Shown piece after piece: positions 15,738 to 24,736 of a stretch of DNA of 64,000 nucleotides. The stretch comes from Verrucomicrobiaceae bacterium. GTDB lineage: Bacteria; Verrucomicrobiota; Verrucomicrobiia; Verrucomicrobiales; Verrucomicrobiaceae. The stretch is taken from assembly GCA_016795365.1 (NCBI GenBank), contig JAEUHN010000029.1:1-64000 (forward strand). The letters run 5' to 3'. Made by a program: the position numbers and the translations under genes. The notes beneath the pieces are model-generated. The model was not told the DNA's origin, did no database searches, and saw only the letters and a list, made by a program, of their open reading frames with translations. How positions within the stretch are numbered: position 1 is the first letter of the stretch; each line of letters starts with the position of its first letter.

Positions 15738-16892
15738 ATGAAAACCAGTTCACTTGAGATTCTACAATCACCTGAAGTCATCGTGCTCGCCGCCGGACAC
15801 GGCGACAAAGACTCCGGAGCCACTTTTGGCCAGTTCAAAGAAAGCGAAGAGGCCATTACCATCGTTGATCGCGTCGCCGCGATTCTCAAAGAGCGCGACG
15901 TGAACGTCACCATCCTGCCCCATGAGCTTGACCTGGAGGACAGCATCGCCTGGGTGAACAAGCGCTTCAAATTCGGCGAGGCCTGGGTGATCGAAGTGCA
16001 TCGAGATTCGGCTGACAATCTCGATCCCGATGACGCTTCCCGACGCTGTGGCATCTACACCGGCACCAGTTCCCGCAGCATTGAGGTGGGGACATTCGTT
16101 CGGCAGTCATTCCTCAGGCACGGTGCCCACAGCAAAAGCTGGAACCGTCTTCACACCGAGTCGCCCCGTGGTTCCCTCGGCTGGATTCGACAAACCATCC
16201 CTGCTGCCCATCTCATCGAGCTAGGCTTTATGGAGGGCCGGAATGACGACGAACATCTGACCTTCCTCGCTCGCGTCGCTGGCGCAGCTCTTTACGAGGC
16301 GTTCACCGGACACTCCTTCGAAGACACGGTCAGTCGCTCCCGCGCCGTCGAACTCGTCAGCCGGAAAACACGCTCACATGGACTTTCTCGAGAAGTGACT
16401 GCCGCAGCTGCCACGCCGTCGTCCGCTGACCTGCTCAAGAGCCTGGCCACGGCTTACCGGGACATCGATCTCGCTGCGGTCTTCAAGAAGGTGAAGGCGG
16501 ATGTCCGCCCTGAAGATTACTCAGAACTGAAAGAAGCAACGCTGGCGCAATGGATTCTCGAATCCGGCTGGGCCAGCAGCAAGCTCGCACGTGAGGCCTT
16601 GAACTTCGGTGGCCTCAAGTTCCGCAAGGAACTCAAGCCCTACGCCACCGAGTATCAATACACAGACTGGCAGGGCGAGACCACGATGTATTGCAAGTTC
16701 GAAACTCTTGAGGCTTTCATCACCGGCTACTGGGCCTTCATTCAACGCGATGTGTATCGTGGCTGGACAGAGCACACCGGCTCAGCGGCAGACTTCATCG
16801 ATTACCTGCTCGACTGTGGCTACACCACCAGCGACACCTATCTCAACGAAGTGATGAGTCTCGTGCCCAAAGCAGCTGTGTTGCTTGGCTAA
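15738..16892 (+). CDS. Bifunctional amidase plus glucosaminidase peptidoglycan hydrolase
   Basis: The protein has 384 aa and two domains. Residues about 12-185 are an Amidase_3-type N-acetylmuramoyl-L-alanine amidase: LAAGHGDKDSG supplies His21, FKESEEA a Glu, EVHRD His88, and LIELGFM the catalytic Glu161. Residues about 235-380 match a glucosaminidase domain (LAQWILESGWASSKLA, NFGGLKFRKE, FETLEAFITGYWAFI). Together they could cut both the peptide-glycan amide and the glycan backbone. No signal peptide is visible, which is unusual for a housekeeping hydrolase and more like an endolysin or a specially exported effector. It is the last gene of the group that starts at 14185. Confidence 0.85.
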   Translation: MKTSSLEILQSPEVIVLAAGHGDKDSGATFGQFKESEEAITIVDRVAAILKERDVNVTILPHELDLEDSIAWVNKRFKFGEAWVIEVHRDSADNLDPDDASRRCGIYTGTSSRSIEVGTFVRQSFLRHGAHSKSWNRLHTESPRGSLGWIRQTIPAAHLIELGFMEGRNDDEHLTFLARVAGAALYEAFTGHSFEDTVSRSRAVELVSRKTRSHGLSREVTAAAATPSSADLLKSLATAYRDIDLAAVFKKVKADVRPEDYSELKEATLAQWILESGWASSKLAREALNFGGLKFRKELKPYATEYQYTDWQGETTMYCKFETLEAFITGYWAFIQRDVYRGWTEHTGSAADFIDYLLDCGYTTSDTYLNEVMSLVPKAAVLLG

Positions 16893-16943
16893 GTAAGCTT
16901 TCATCAAGATGGGCTTCTGTCCCAAGGCGGAAGCTCGTCTTGT

Positions 16944-18413
16944 TTATGGCTTGTCGGCGAGAGCCCAGAGTTGCTTCATGGTGGTCAGATACACCACGCC
17001 ATTGGCAATGGTGGTGGTGGCGCTGATGGGGGCCTTGAGTTCCAGGTTGCAGAGCACCTTCTTTTCTCGGCCTGCGGCGAGCACCGCCCAGTTGCCCTTG
17101 CGTGTGCCGAGGAAGATCTTGCCGTCGGCCACCATCGCCGAGGCCCAGAAGGAGCCGTTCATCGAATGCGTCCAGACCATCTTCCCCGTCTGTGCATCCA
17201 CGCAATGAACGGTGCCATCCGCGTCCGTGGCATACACGAGGCCGTCGTGAATCGTGGGCGTCGTGAGCGTGTGCTTGCCGAGTTCATAGCTCCACAGTTC
17301 CTTGGCATTGCGGGGATCAACGCACTTGAGCCAAGACTGATTCTTGCCCCAAAAGACATCGCCGCCACCCGCCACGAACAGCTTCCCATCAGCGATCACA
17401 GGCATGCCGTAGATGTTGCTGGGACTCTCCTGCTTGTTCTGCGTGAACCGATGCACCTGTGTCTTCGGTGCGGTGGGGTCCATGTCGTATTGCCAGCGTT
17501 TGGTAAGCTTGAGCAACTCACCGCTTGGTGCGGGCTGATCCAGCGGCTCGAAGGCATAGGTGATGCCATTGCCACCGCAGAAGAAGACAGTCGGCTTGCC
17601 GTCGATATCGGCAAAGCTCGGTGACGACCATGTCGAGTGGAAGATGTTGGGTGAGATGTGCTCGTCGTCACGAGCCAGGTATTTGCCAGTCGCCTTCTCC
17701 ACCACGATCAGGCTCGGTGCCTCCGGCCTGCGGATGAAGCGATGCGTGTTGTCCACGCCGGTGCCGGTGTTCACATACAAGTGCTCGCCCTGAATCATGA
17801 TCGAGCTGTGAGCCCCGTCGTGACACCAGATGCCGCAGGCCTCCTTCATGTCGAGCAGCCAGACGATGTCCGCATCGAGAGGACCCGAAGTCATCGGTGC
17901 AGCATCACGAGGTGTCATGTGTTGACCCTCATCTTGATAGCCATCGTTGCCATTCGCCATGCCATGCACGTCGAGGCACACTACTTCGCCACGGTTCGTC
18001 GTGAGGTAAACGCGCTCACCCTCGACCGTGGCTTCCGAGCACATGCCCATCTCTGGCCAGTCGAGATACTTGTCGTCTTCGAGCTTAGGCACCACGAGCT
18101 GCCACAGCAGATGCCCGTCCTTCTCATCCAGACACATGAGCACACCCCGGTCACCCACATGCTTGGGGTCGCGAGGATTAGCATTGTTGGTGCCGACAAA
18201 GATGCGACCACCCGCGATGATCGGAGTCGAGTGGGCCTGGGTGCCGAGATCGACCATCCACTTCACGTTTTGCTTCGTCTCAGGATCAAATCCATCTGGC
18301 AGGTGCTGCTCAGAGGAAACGAGATTCCGCGTCCACGCCTGCCCCCACTGAGGCTGATCGGCAGCGAAGAGGGCACTCGAATACAGAAGAAGAGCAAGGC
18401 GTGGGAGCGACAT
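16944..18413 (-). CDS. PQQ-like beta-propeller protein
   Basis: This secreted protein of about 489 aa (start at the ATG 18413; a GTG at 18422 is possible) has signal peptide MSLPRLALLLYSSALFAA. It contains repeated PQQ/BamB-type blades such as HSTPIIAGGRIFVGTNN, VYLTTNRGEVVCLDVHG, GMPVIADGKLFVAGGG and DGLVYATDADGTVHCVDAQTGK. Such eight-bladed propellers act as periplasmic scaffolds or quinoprotein enzymes. It probably sits with the cytochrome-containing gene at 18472 (58 nt upstream on the same strand), which suggests a shared periplasmic oxidation role. Confidence 0.85.
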   Translation of the reverse strand: MSLPRLALLLYSSALFAADQPQWGQAWTRNLVSSEQHLPDGFDPETKQNVKWMVDLGTQAHSTPIIAGGRIFVGTNNANPRDPKHVGDRGVLMCLDEKDGHLLWQLVVPKLEDDKYLDWPEMGMCSEATVEGERVYLTTNRGEVVCLDVHGMANGNDGYQDEGQHMTPRDAAPMTSGPLDADIVWLLDMKEACGIWCHDGAHSSIMIQGEHLYVNTGTGVDNTHRFIRRPEAPSLIVVEKATGKYLARDDEHISPNIFHSTWSSPSFADIDGKPTVFFCGGNGITYAFEPLDQPAPSGELLKLTKRWQYDMDPTAPKTQVHRFTQNKQESPSNIYGMPVIADGKLFVAGGGDVFWGKNQSWLKCVDPRNAKELWSYELGKHTLTTPTIHDGLVYATDADGTVHCVDAQTGKMVWTHSMNGSFWASAMVADGKIFLGTRKGNWAVLAAGREKKVLCNLELKAPISATTTIANGVVYLTTMKQLWALADKP

Positions 18414-18471
18414 GGCATTCACTAACGTCGCACGCTGTTCGATTCACTCCTGAAGAGCGCTCAATGATGTG

Positions 18472-21036
18472 TCACTTCGCCACCACGCCGAGCACATCGA
18501 GTTCGTGAATCGACCAGTAGGTCCCCGGCGTGCTGCCCAACTGGGAGATGCGGATGAACTTGGTGCGAGCGGGCTTGGGCAAGAGATAGTCGATCACACT
18601 CACGCCGCCCTTGCCTTGCAGAGCTGGCTTTTCCCACTCGGTGCCGTTCTTTGAGAACTCAATGGTGTAAGCACGCGGCCAGTCGCCTCGAGATTTTCCA
18701 GTGTCGAGCGCGAGGCCGCTGATGTCCGTTTCGGCAGGCAACTCGATCTGCAGCCACATGTCGGGCGACTGCGGCTTGCGTGTGTCCCAGCGAGTTTCGA
18801 TATCGCCATCAATCGCACGACCGAGCTCCTTGGCGTTGTGACTCGCTGTCAGCTTCCAGTCTTTCCGATTCGGAAGGGGCTGGGGCGAGAGGGCGCGCAG
18901 TTCTTCGATGGTCCAGGGCGTGGTGCGCTTGGCGAGCTCCTTGCGGAGCTTCGCCACGTCCTGCTTCGTGACAAGCTTGCCATTGTTACCAAAGGCCTTG
19001 CGGATGTAGCTGGCCACATCGGCGATCCATTGATCATTGTTGGTGGCCATGGTGACCATCTGCGCCTCGTAAGTCTTGCGATTGATCGGCCCCGTAAGGC
19101 CATGAAGCATCACGCGTATGATGGCATCACCCTGCACCGCCGTCTTGGAACCCGCGAGAGGCGGAGCCAGCGTTGCTCCGGGCTTGCCTGCGATAGGCAT
19201 GCCGTTGCCGTCAAAGCCGTGACAGGCAAAGCACAGCGAACGGAAGATCTCCTGACCACGCTCGACTTGCTTGCGCTCATCTTTGGTAAACGTGCCGGAA
19301 ATCTTCGGTGGCTCGACGAGCAATTGCGCTCCGATCTCCTTCACACCGACAATGGTGGAACCCATGAGAGTGCTCTGCGCATCGAGTTTCCAGTTTGGCC
19401 AGTTGAAGAGCTTGCTCGTGTAGAGCGTTTGCAGAACGACGGTGGGATCCTTGTCGGTGCGAAGGGCCTTGATGTCCGCCACCAAGGATGCATCGCCGTT
19501 CTTGATGAGCGACTCGGCCACCCGAATGCCGCTCACGCGCAGCTGCGGATGAGCATCTCTCATCGCGGTGCGAACGATCTCAGGTGTGAGCGCTCCCAGG
19601 CCTTCGAGTGTCCACAGTGCATGCAATCGTGCGAGGTGATTGTCGTTCTTGGCCGCCATCTCGATGAGCGCGGGAACGACGTCCTTGTCCCCTTTCACAA
19701 CGATCATCCGCTGCGCGGTATCACGCCACCAACCATTGGGATGCGTGAGATATGACACGAGTTGTGCTGCTGGCTGGCCAATCATCTTCGGCTGTGGACC
19801 CGGCTTGAAATCCTTGTGAACGAGCCGCCAAATCCTACCACGTCCTACATTGTGCTGTAGCCCCGTGGGCTCGATGGCACTGCGAAGATAACTGCCTGGA
19901 CGCACCCAGTTGCCCTCCTGAATGATGCCACGATAGGCATCAACAATGTAAAGGCAGCCATCTGGTCCCGTGGTCATGTTGAGCGGACGGAAGTTCGGGT
20001 CCGTGCTGCGGATGAACTCGCTCATCTGTGCCTCGTAGGGATTCGCAACGGTCGTGATGCCATCCTTCACCTCGACCGTGGCACGACGAATGAGACGCCC
20101 CACAGGCTCGGGGAGGAAGACGTTGCCATAGAGTTCCTTCGGCAGCCGGTCACCACGATAGATCGTCTGTCCTGCGCAGCCGGTGAAGTGGTTGAGTGTT
20201 TTGTCTTCAGCACGGAAACGACCGTTGCCGCCCTGGACATCGGCGAGACCGACGAGCGGCCAGACGGTGTCGAACAGCTCGCTCTTCTGCTGCGGCACAT
20301 TGATGGCGGCGTAGAGGATCGGAGCTTGGTAATTCCAGATCCCTTTCTCACCTCCGGCATTGCTCCACCACATCTTGCCATAGTCGTCCTGAGCCAGTCC
20401 CCACTGACCGCCGTTTGGTGCGGTGTTCTCCTTCAGAGCAGGCTTGCCCTCACCATCCCAGCGAAGGCGGTAACCGTTGTAGGTCGTGTAAATCCAGTTG
20501 TCCAAGCCCCACACGAGGCCGCTGGGCTGATGCTCCATATTGCCCCCACGCTCGCCACCTTGATACCAGACCGACTTTTGATCCGCCACGCCGTCGCCAT
20601 CCGCATCGCGGTGGATGGTGATGTCATTCGTGTTGGTGATCCCCACGAGGACACGGTCGTCGAGCGGAAGCACCATTCGAGGCAGCAGCACATTGTCCAG
20701 ATAAACGCTGTGCCGGTCAAAGACACCATCACCCTTGGTCGATTCGTGAAGGGAGATGCGGGATTTTGGCTCCAGCTCGCCTGTGCCATCAATGTCCTGC
20801 ATGTAGGTGCGCATCTCGACGACGAACATGCGACTGTTGCCATCGAATGCGATAGCCACAGGCTCCTTGATTGTCGGCTCGCTCAGCACCAACTCCAATG
20901 AGTAGCCATCGGGGAGTTGGATCGTCTTGAGTTCTTCCTCGGCGCTGAGCGCCTGGATTGGGAAGGTGTAGGTCGGCTTGGTCTGAGCAGCGAGAGAACC
21001 AACGATGAAGAGGGCCAGAAAGAGGTAACGGGACAT
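18472..21036 (-). CDS. PVC-type heme-binding dehydrogenase with HEAT, cytochrome c and discoidin-like domains
   Basis: This large secreted protein has 854 aa and signal peptide MSRYLFLALFIVGSLAAQ. Order of parts: an N-terminal PVC dehydrogenase beta-propeller (residues about 40-400, with AIAFDGNSRMFVVEMRTYMQ and GPDGCLYIVDAYRGIIQ), a HEAT-like helical stretch (about 420-540), a class I cytochrome c with CFACHG at about 602-607, and a C-terminal F5/8-type galactose-binding-like module (about 728-854, with AIDGDIETRWDT). This domain mix is typical of Planctomycetes and Verrucomicrobia and is thought to oxidise sugars or other substrates in the periplasm while passing electrons to the heme. Substrate unknown. 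Confidence 0.9.
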   Translation of the reverse strand: MSRYLFLALFIVGSLAAQTKPTYTFPIQALSAEEELKTIQLPDGYSLELVLSEPTIKEPVAIAFDGNSRMFVVEMRTYMQDIDGTGELEPKSRISLHESTKGDGVFDRHSVYLDNVLLPRMVLPLDDRVLVGITNTNDITIHRDADGDGVADQKSVWYQGGERGGNMEHQPSGLVWGLDNWIYTTYNGYRLRWDGEGKPALKENTAPNGGQWGLAQDDYGKMWWSNAGGEKGIWNYQAPILYAAINVPQQKSELFDTVWPLVGLADVQGGNGRFRAEDKTLNHFTGCAGQTIYRGDRLPKELYGNVFLPEPVGRLIRRATVEVKDGITTVANPYEAQMSEFIRSTDPNFRPLNMTTGPDGCLYIVDAYRGIIQEGNWVRPGSYLRSAIEPTGLQHNVGRGRIWRLVHKDFKPGPQPKMIGQPAAQLVSYLTHPNGWWRDTAQRMIVVKGDKDVVPALIEMAAKNDNHLARLHALWTLEGLGALTPEIVRTAMRDAHPQLRVSGIRVAESLIKNGDASLVADIKALRTDKDPTVVLQTLYTSKLFNWPNWKLDAQSTLMGSTIVGVKEIGAQLLVEPPKISGTFTKDERKQVERGQEIFRSLCFACHGFDGNGMPIAGKPGATLAPPLAGSKTAVQGDAIIRVMLHGLTGPINRKTYEAQMVTMATNNDQWIADVASYIRKAFGNNGKLVTKQDVAKLRKELAKRTTPWTIEELRALSPQPLPNRKDWKLTASHNAKELGRAIDGDIETRWDTRKPQSPDMWLQIELPAETDISGLALDTGKSRGDWPRAYTIEFSKNGTEWEKPALQGKGGVSVIDYLLPKPARTKFIRISQLGSTPGTYWSIHELDVLGVVAK

Positions 21037-21123
21037 GGAGAGCGGGAAGTCGCCTCCAAAAGCAGCAGTCTTACTTCGTGTCCACCTTATCCACCTTGCC
21101 TCGGCAACTACGGCCTCCGGGCT

Positions 21124-21582
21124 CTAGCTCGTGCGCTTTTTCAAGGTTACGCGTTTGAAGCGCGCGTCACCTTTGGCGCTCTCGGTCGCGATCTCCCGAT
21201 CATTGACGAAGGCGTTGTGAATGAGACGACGGTAGTAGCTGTTCATCGGCGGCAGCTGAACGGGCTTGCCAGTAGCACGAACGTGCTCGGCTTCCATGCG
21301 CGCCTTCTCCAGCATTTTGTCTTCTCGCATGGAGCGGTAGTATTCTACATCCACCCGAATACGTGGAGCGTCAGGAATCCGCCGCATCAGGAGGCGGTTC
21401 ACCAGATACTGAATGTCATCCAAAACTTCACCCCGAGGACCAATCAAGGCCTCCGATTCATCGGTCAGAATCTGCAAGGTGGGGCCATCAGGGCTGGCAG
21501 GATCCTCCTCCACAGTGACGTAGAAGCCGAGGTAACCGAGCATGTTCTCCAGGATCTGGCGGGATTGTTCGAGAGCGGTCAT
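21124..21582 (-). CDS. jag: Jag-like KH/R3H RNA-binding protein
   Basis: This 152-aa protein has a KH-like part (residues about 5-75, with LQILTDESEALIGPRGEVLDDIQYLVNRL, a GPRG turn typical of KH domains) and an R3H domain (about 85-150, with YYRRLIHNAF containing the R-x3-H signature). Jag/SpoIIIJ-associated proteins bind RNA and are encoded next to yidC in many bacteria, as here. The N-terminal Jag-N domain seen in Firmicutes is missing. It is the last member of the rpmH-rnpA-yidD-yidC-jag block. Confidence 0.85.
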   Translation of the reverse strand: MTALEQSRQILENMLGYLGFYVTVEEDPASPDGPTLQILTDESEALIGPRGEVLDDIQYLVNRLLMRRIPDAPRIRVDVEYYRSMREDKMLEKARMEAEHVRATGKPVQLPPMNSYYRRLIHNAFVNDREIATESAKGDARFKRVTLKKRTS

Positions 21583-21719
21583 GGCTTGAGAACGGGGCTA
21601 GTGCCAGATAGCTGGCGGTGAAACAAATTCGACGAACGATTACCGGCAGCACCCGAGGTTTCAACTCCCCAAATGAACCGACTTGCAGAGAACCGCCAGG
21701 AACCTGCGTGACCAGCCAA

Positions 21720-23540
21720 CTAACCCCCGAGTCGAGGCGGTGACGACTTGTTCTTCTTCGGCTTGTTCTGACCGGGCATCTGGAACAGGTGCGACTGCGG
21801 AGCCGGGCCTGCGGGCACTGGTTCCACCTTCTTCAGAGGCCCGTCATCATCCTTGCTGAACTTGCGCATCGCCCAGCTCTGGAAGATGCCGAAGATGTTC
21901 TGCGTGGTGTAGTAGAGCGCGAGTGCGGCAGCGAAGGTGTAGCAGAAGTAAACGAAGATCAGCGGCATGAGCATCATCATCCGCTGCTGCGTTTTATCCA
22001 CGCTCGGAGCCTGCGGTGTGAGCTTCATCTGAATGATCGTGCTCACGCCCATCAGAATGGGCAGCGGATTGAGCGGAATTCCAAACGGGTGAGCGATGGT
22101 GTCCGGCATGGAGAGGTCTTGCACCCAACCGAAGGACTGACCACGCAGCTCAGCCGCCACGTAAAGAACCTTGTAGAAGCCGCTGAAGATGAGGATTTGG
22201 ATCACCATCGGCATGAAGCAGCCAAGGGGATTGAAGCCATAGTCCTTGTAGAGCTTCATCATCTCCTGGGACTGGCGCTGCTGATCATCCTTATACTTGT
22301 CCTGAATCTCCTTCATCAGCGGCTGGAGCTTGCCCATGCGCTTGGCCTGCTTCATTGAGGAGGCGAACACCGGCCACGTGAGCAGACGAATCGTGATGGT
22401 CATGAGGATGATGGCCAAGCCCCAGCTGCCGACCGCGTTGTGCAGCCAGCGCATGAGGTTCACAAAGATCAGACTCACCGGCTTCACCCATCCATAAAAC
22501 ATGATGCCCGTGCGAAGATCACCCAGCGCCGACAAGCGATGGTATTCCTTGGGTCCGAGATAGACTTCATACTCGAACGACTGGGAGGCACCGGGGGCCA
22601 GATCGACCTTGGGCAGGCCCACTGATCCATGGATGGCGTAGTCCTTGTTGCCCGCTGTCGTGCCTGCGTATTTGTCGTCCGTGTGAGGAATGAGGAATCG
22701 CTCCGCCCACACTCGGCCGGGCTGCTCCTGGCCAATGCCCGTCGTGATCGAAAGCATGTTGACGTAGAAGCGGCTCATCACGCCAGCAAAGCGAAGCTGG
22801 CTAAATTGCTGGGCAAACTCCGCCTTGGCAGAGCCGAACATGCCGCCGTCGAACCATGTGGTGTCGTGAGAATAGGCATCGCCCGACTCATTCCAGAACA
22901 CCGCCGGGTGCAGGATGTCATCCGGCTGAAGCGCAGCAGCAGCCCCCGCATACAAGAAATGGGAATCCGAGACGTGCTGGGCCGTGCCCTTGTTGGTGAG
23001 CGTCACCGACAGCTTGAGCAAGTGCGGATCAGATCCTTCACCCGACGTCAATGAGTAGGTCTTCCGCACCGTGAGCCCCGAGACACTGTCCGTGCCCTCG
23101 AAGGTCACGGCCTGATCCGTGGCCTCGACGATGGAATAAGCAATGGCATCCGCAGCATTGGGCTCACGACGGAAGGCGCCGATCGCATCCTTGCCATGCT
23201 GGTTGAGCACCACCTGATCTTGAGCAGCGAGCACGGCGGTCTTGATGCCACCACCTTGAGTCGTGAGCACATAAGTGACACTTCCGGCCTTCAGTTCCTT
23301 GGTTTGTTCCGGCGCTCCGCTAGGAGCCGTCGCCGCTGGTGCTGCAGTCGTTGCGCCTGCCGCAGCTGGAGCGGCAGCGGGTGCAGCCGTTGTTCCTTTG
23401 GCAGCCTTCTCCACTTTTTCCCGCCCCAGTTTCTCCTGAGCGATCTTTTGCTTATAGGCGGTCTCCTTCTGCATATACCAGAAGTTGAGCGCCATCAGCG
23501 CGCCGCAGAGTGTTACGATGATCCAGGCTTTGCGATCCAT
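21720..23540 (-). CDS. yidC: Membrane protein insertase YidC
   Basis: This 606-aa inner-membrane insertase has the Gram-negative layout: an N-terminal helix (AWIIVTLCGALMALNFWYM), an Ala/Pro-rich linker, a large periplasmic beta domain (about 85-350) and the conserved C-terminal core. The core includes GSWGLAIILMTITIRLLTWP, MKQAKRMGKLQPLMKEIQ (the cytoplasmic helical hairpin), GFNPLGCFMPMVIQILIFSGFYKVL and the last helices. The C-terminal tail is basic (KPKKNKSS), which can help ribosome binding. It inserts respiratory and other membrane proteins with or without SecYEG. It lies between yidD and jag. Confidence 0.97.
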   Translation of the reverse strand: MDRKAWIIVTLCGALMALNFWYMQKETAYKQKIAQEKLGREKVEKAAKGTTAAPAAAPAAAGATTAAPAATAPSGAPEQTKELKAGSVTYVLTTQGGGIKTAVLAAQDQVVLNQHGKDAIGAFRREPNAADAIAYSIVEATDQAVTFEGTDSVSGLTVRKTYSLTSGEGSDPHLLKLSVTLTNKGTAQHVSDSHFLYAGAAAALQPDDILHPAVFWNESGDAYSHDTTWFDGGMFGSAKAEFAQQFSQLRFAGVMSRFYVNMLSITTGIGQEQPGRVWAERFLIPHTDDKYAGTTAGNKDYAIHGSVGLPKVDLAPGASQSFEYEVYLGPKEYHRLSALGDLRTGIMFYGWVKPVSLIFVNLMRWLHNAVGSWGLAIILMTITIRLLTWPVFASSMKQAKRMGKLQPLMKEIQDKYKDDQQRQSQEMMKLYKDYGFNPLGCFMPMVIQILIFSGFYKVLYVAAELRGQSFGWVQDLSMPDTIAHPFGIPLNPLPILMGVSTIIQMKLTPQAPSVDKTQQRMMMLMPLIFVYFCYTFAAALALYYTTQNIFGIFQSWAMRKFSKDDDGPLKKVEPVPAGPAPQSHLFQMPGQNKPKKNKSSPPRLGG

Positions 23541-23633
23541 GTTCTAAGTGGGAAGGTAAAAAAGTGGGAGAGGGGTGGCCTCAGTGCCAGAAGAGGCGGG
23601 CGGGAGCAATTCCGATTTTCGAGATTAGTGGAA

Positions 23634-23903
23634 CTAATGGTGGTTGCCACAGACGTCCTGGGTTGGTTTCTCAGTGCCCGGAACGGGATCGTATCCCGAC
23701 CCTCCCCAGGGATTGCAGCGAGCAATCCGGCAAATGCCCATCCAGCTGCCCTTGAAGAACCCACAATGTTCGACAGCCTGGAGGAAATATTCGGAGCAAG
23801 TTGGGCGAAAACGGCATCCTGCTCCCGGACCTCCGATGAAGTGGATCGCTGGCGAAAGAAAGCGCTGATAGCCGCGAATCAATATGCGAACGAGCACTTT
23901 CAT
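23634..23903 (-). CDS. yidD: Membrane protein insertion efficiency factor YidD
   Basis: This 89-aa YidD protein shows the family pattern: LIRGYQRFLSPAI, the Cys-containing CRFRPTCSEYFLQAVEHCG and the RIARCNPWGGSGYDPVP signature. YidD is a small peripheral inner-membrane protein that assists YidC. Its start overlaps the rnpA stop by 4 nt (ATGA), so the two are translationally coupled. Gene order and orientation match the conserved block. Confidence 0.96.
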   Translation of the reverse strand: MKVLVRILIRGYQRFLSPAIHFIGGPGAGCRFRPTCSEYFLQAVEHCGFFKGSWMGICRIARCNPWGGSGYDPVPGTEKPTQDVCGNHH

Positions 23904-24247
23904 GCCTTCAAGACGCCCGCCCGTCGCGCTGTTTTCAGCAGATCGGATCGGAGGTCATCAAGCGAAGCCTCCGCCGCACGCCATCTTGCAATGACAACCA
24001 TTCGCACGTCATTGGCAAATTTGCCCTGCTGCTCACGCACGACCTCACGGAGCAGCCGCCGGATGCGATTTCGAACAACTGCCTGCCCGATCTTTCGGGT
24101 CGTGATCAGACCAAACTGAAAGTGGGGCTGATCAGGCACTTTCTGCACCCCGAGCACCACACAGCGGCCTGGGAAGCTCTGCCCCAACTCCCGGACTTTG
24201 GCAAAATCACGGGAGGCCTTCAGACGAAGGCGTGGAGGCAGACGCAT
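23900..24247 (-). CDS. rnpA: Ribonuclease P protein component
   Basis: This 115-aa RnpA protein (ATG at 24247; a GTG at 24256 would add three residues) is the protein cofactor of RNase P, which matures the 5' ends of tRNAs. The hallmark region is ARG-rich: KIGQAVVRNRIRRLLREVVRE, matching the RNR motif. The N-terminus RLKASRDFAKV is also typical. It follows rpmH by 18 nt and overlaps yidD. Confidence 0.95.
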   Translation of the reverse strand: MRLPPRLRLKASRDFAKVRELGQSFPGRCVVLGVQKVPDQPHFQFGLITTRKIGQAVVRNRIRRLLREVVREQQGKFANDVRMVVIARWRAAEASLDDLRSDLLKTARRAGVLKA

Positions 24248-24265
24248 AGGACACACGCCAGGCTT

Positions 24266-24547
24266 TTACGCCTTGGCAGCAGCTTCAGCCGCCTTGCGCT
24301 TGGCCGCGAGCTTGCGGCCTCGGGCCGAACGCACTCGCTGGGCGTAAGTAGCATCAGCGAGCATTGGCTTGTTGGAATTGGTGTGGCGGCGGAACTTGAT
24401 GTCCGTTGCCTTGGGAGTGAGACGCTTGCGGCCAGCCTTGCGACGACGACGCAGAATGTCACGGCCCTTTTCAGTCTTTAAGCGAGCGCGGAAACCGAAC
24501 TGCTGCTTGCGGGTTCTCTTGGAGGGTTGGTAGGTCCTTTTGGGCAT
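24266..24547 (-). CDS. rpmH: Ribosomal protein bL34 with long C-terminal extension
   Basis: Residues 1-45 are standard bL34 ([20 protein letters not shown], then [17 protein letters not shown]), a small basic protein of the large ribosomal subunit. The usual length is 44-50 aa, but here the frame continues to 93 aa. The extra part is basic and helical ([20 protein letters not shown], then [17 protein letters not shown]). The extension is in frame without an internal stop, so it is probably translated. It is the first gene of the rnpA-yidD-yidC-jag block. A strong promoter-like sequence lies 70-95 nt upstream. Confidence 0.95.
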   Translation of the reverse strand: MPKRTYQPSKRTRKQQFGFRARLKTEKGRDILRRRRKAGRKRLTPKATDIKFRRHTNSNKPMLADATYAQRVRSARGRKLAAKRKAAEAAAKA

Positions 24548-24614
24548 GGGCTTGAGCTTGGGCTAGAAATGACTGATTGCGGACGCACGGGGTGATCCTG
24601 CAAAAAGGGCGCGC

Positions 24615-24642
24615 ATAGTAACAACGAGACCCTCGTTGTCAA
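24615..24642 (-). promoter_or_regulatory. Sigma70-like promoter of rpmH block with dyad in spacer
   Basis: Read on the minus strand, a perfect TTGACA (-35; plus coordinates 24637-24642) is followed after 16 nt by TACTAT (-10; 24615-24620). A perfect dyad, ACAACGAG/CTCGTTGT with a 3-nt centre (24621-24639), fills the space between them and overlaps the last bases of the -35. Transcription would begin about 60 nt before the rpmH ATG. The dyad is placed where a repressor or a MerR-like activator would act. Confidence 0.65.
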
Positions 24643-24736
24643 ATGCGCCCTTCCTGGACGTGAAATTGTCCGATCCGGTCCCCGGCAACAGGAAATTCAC
24701 TTTTGGCACGGCTTCCAGCGGCTATGATCGGCCCCG

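Noticed and set aside
24607-24650. Attenuator hairpin GGGCGC/GCGCCC followed by T-run before rpmH
   Set aside because: The outer arms are only 6 bp and overlap the promoter elements, so a transcript would start inside or after them.
24548-24736. Replication origin next to rpmH
   Set aside because: rpmH is often near dnaA/oriC, but no dnaA gene or DnaA-box cluster is seen; the visible structure is a promoter with a dyad.
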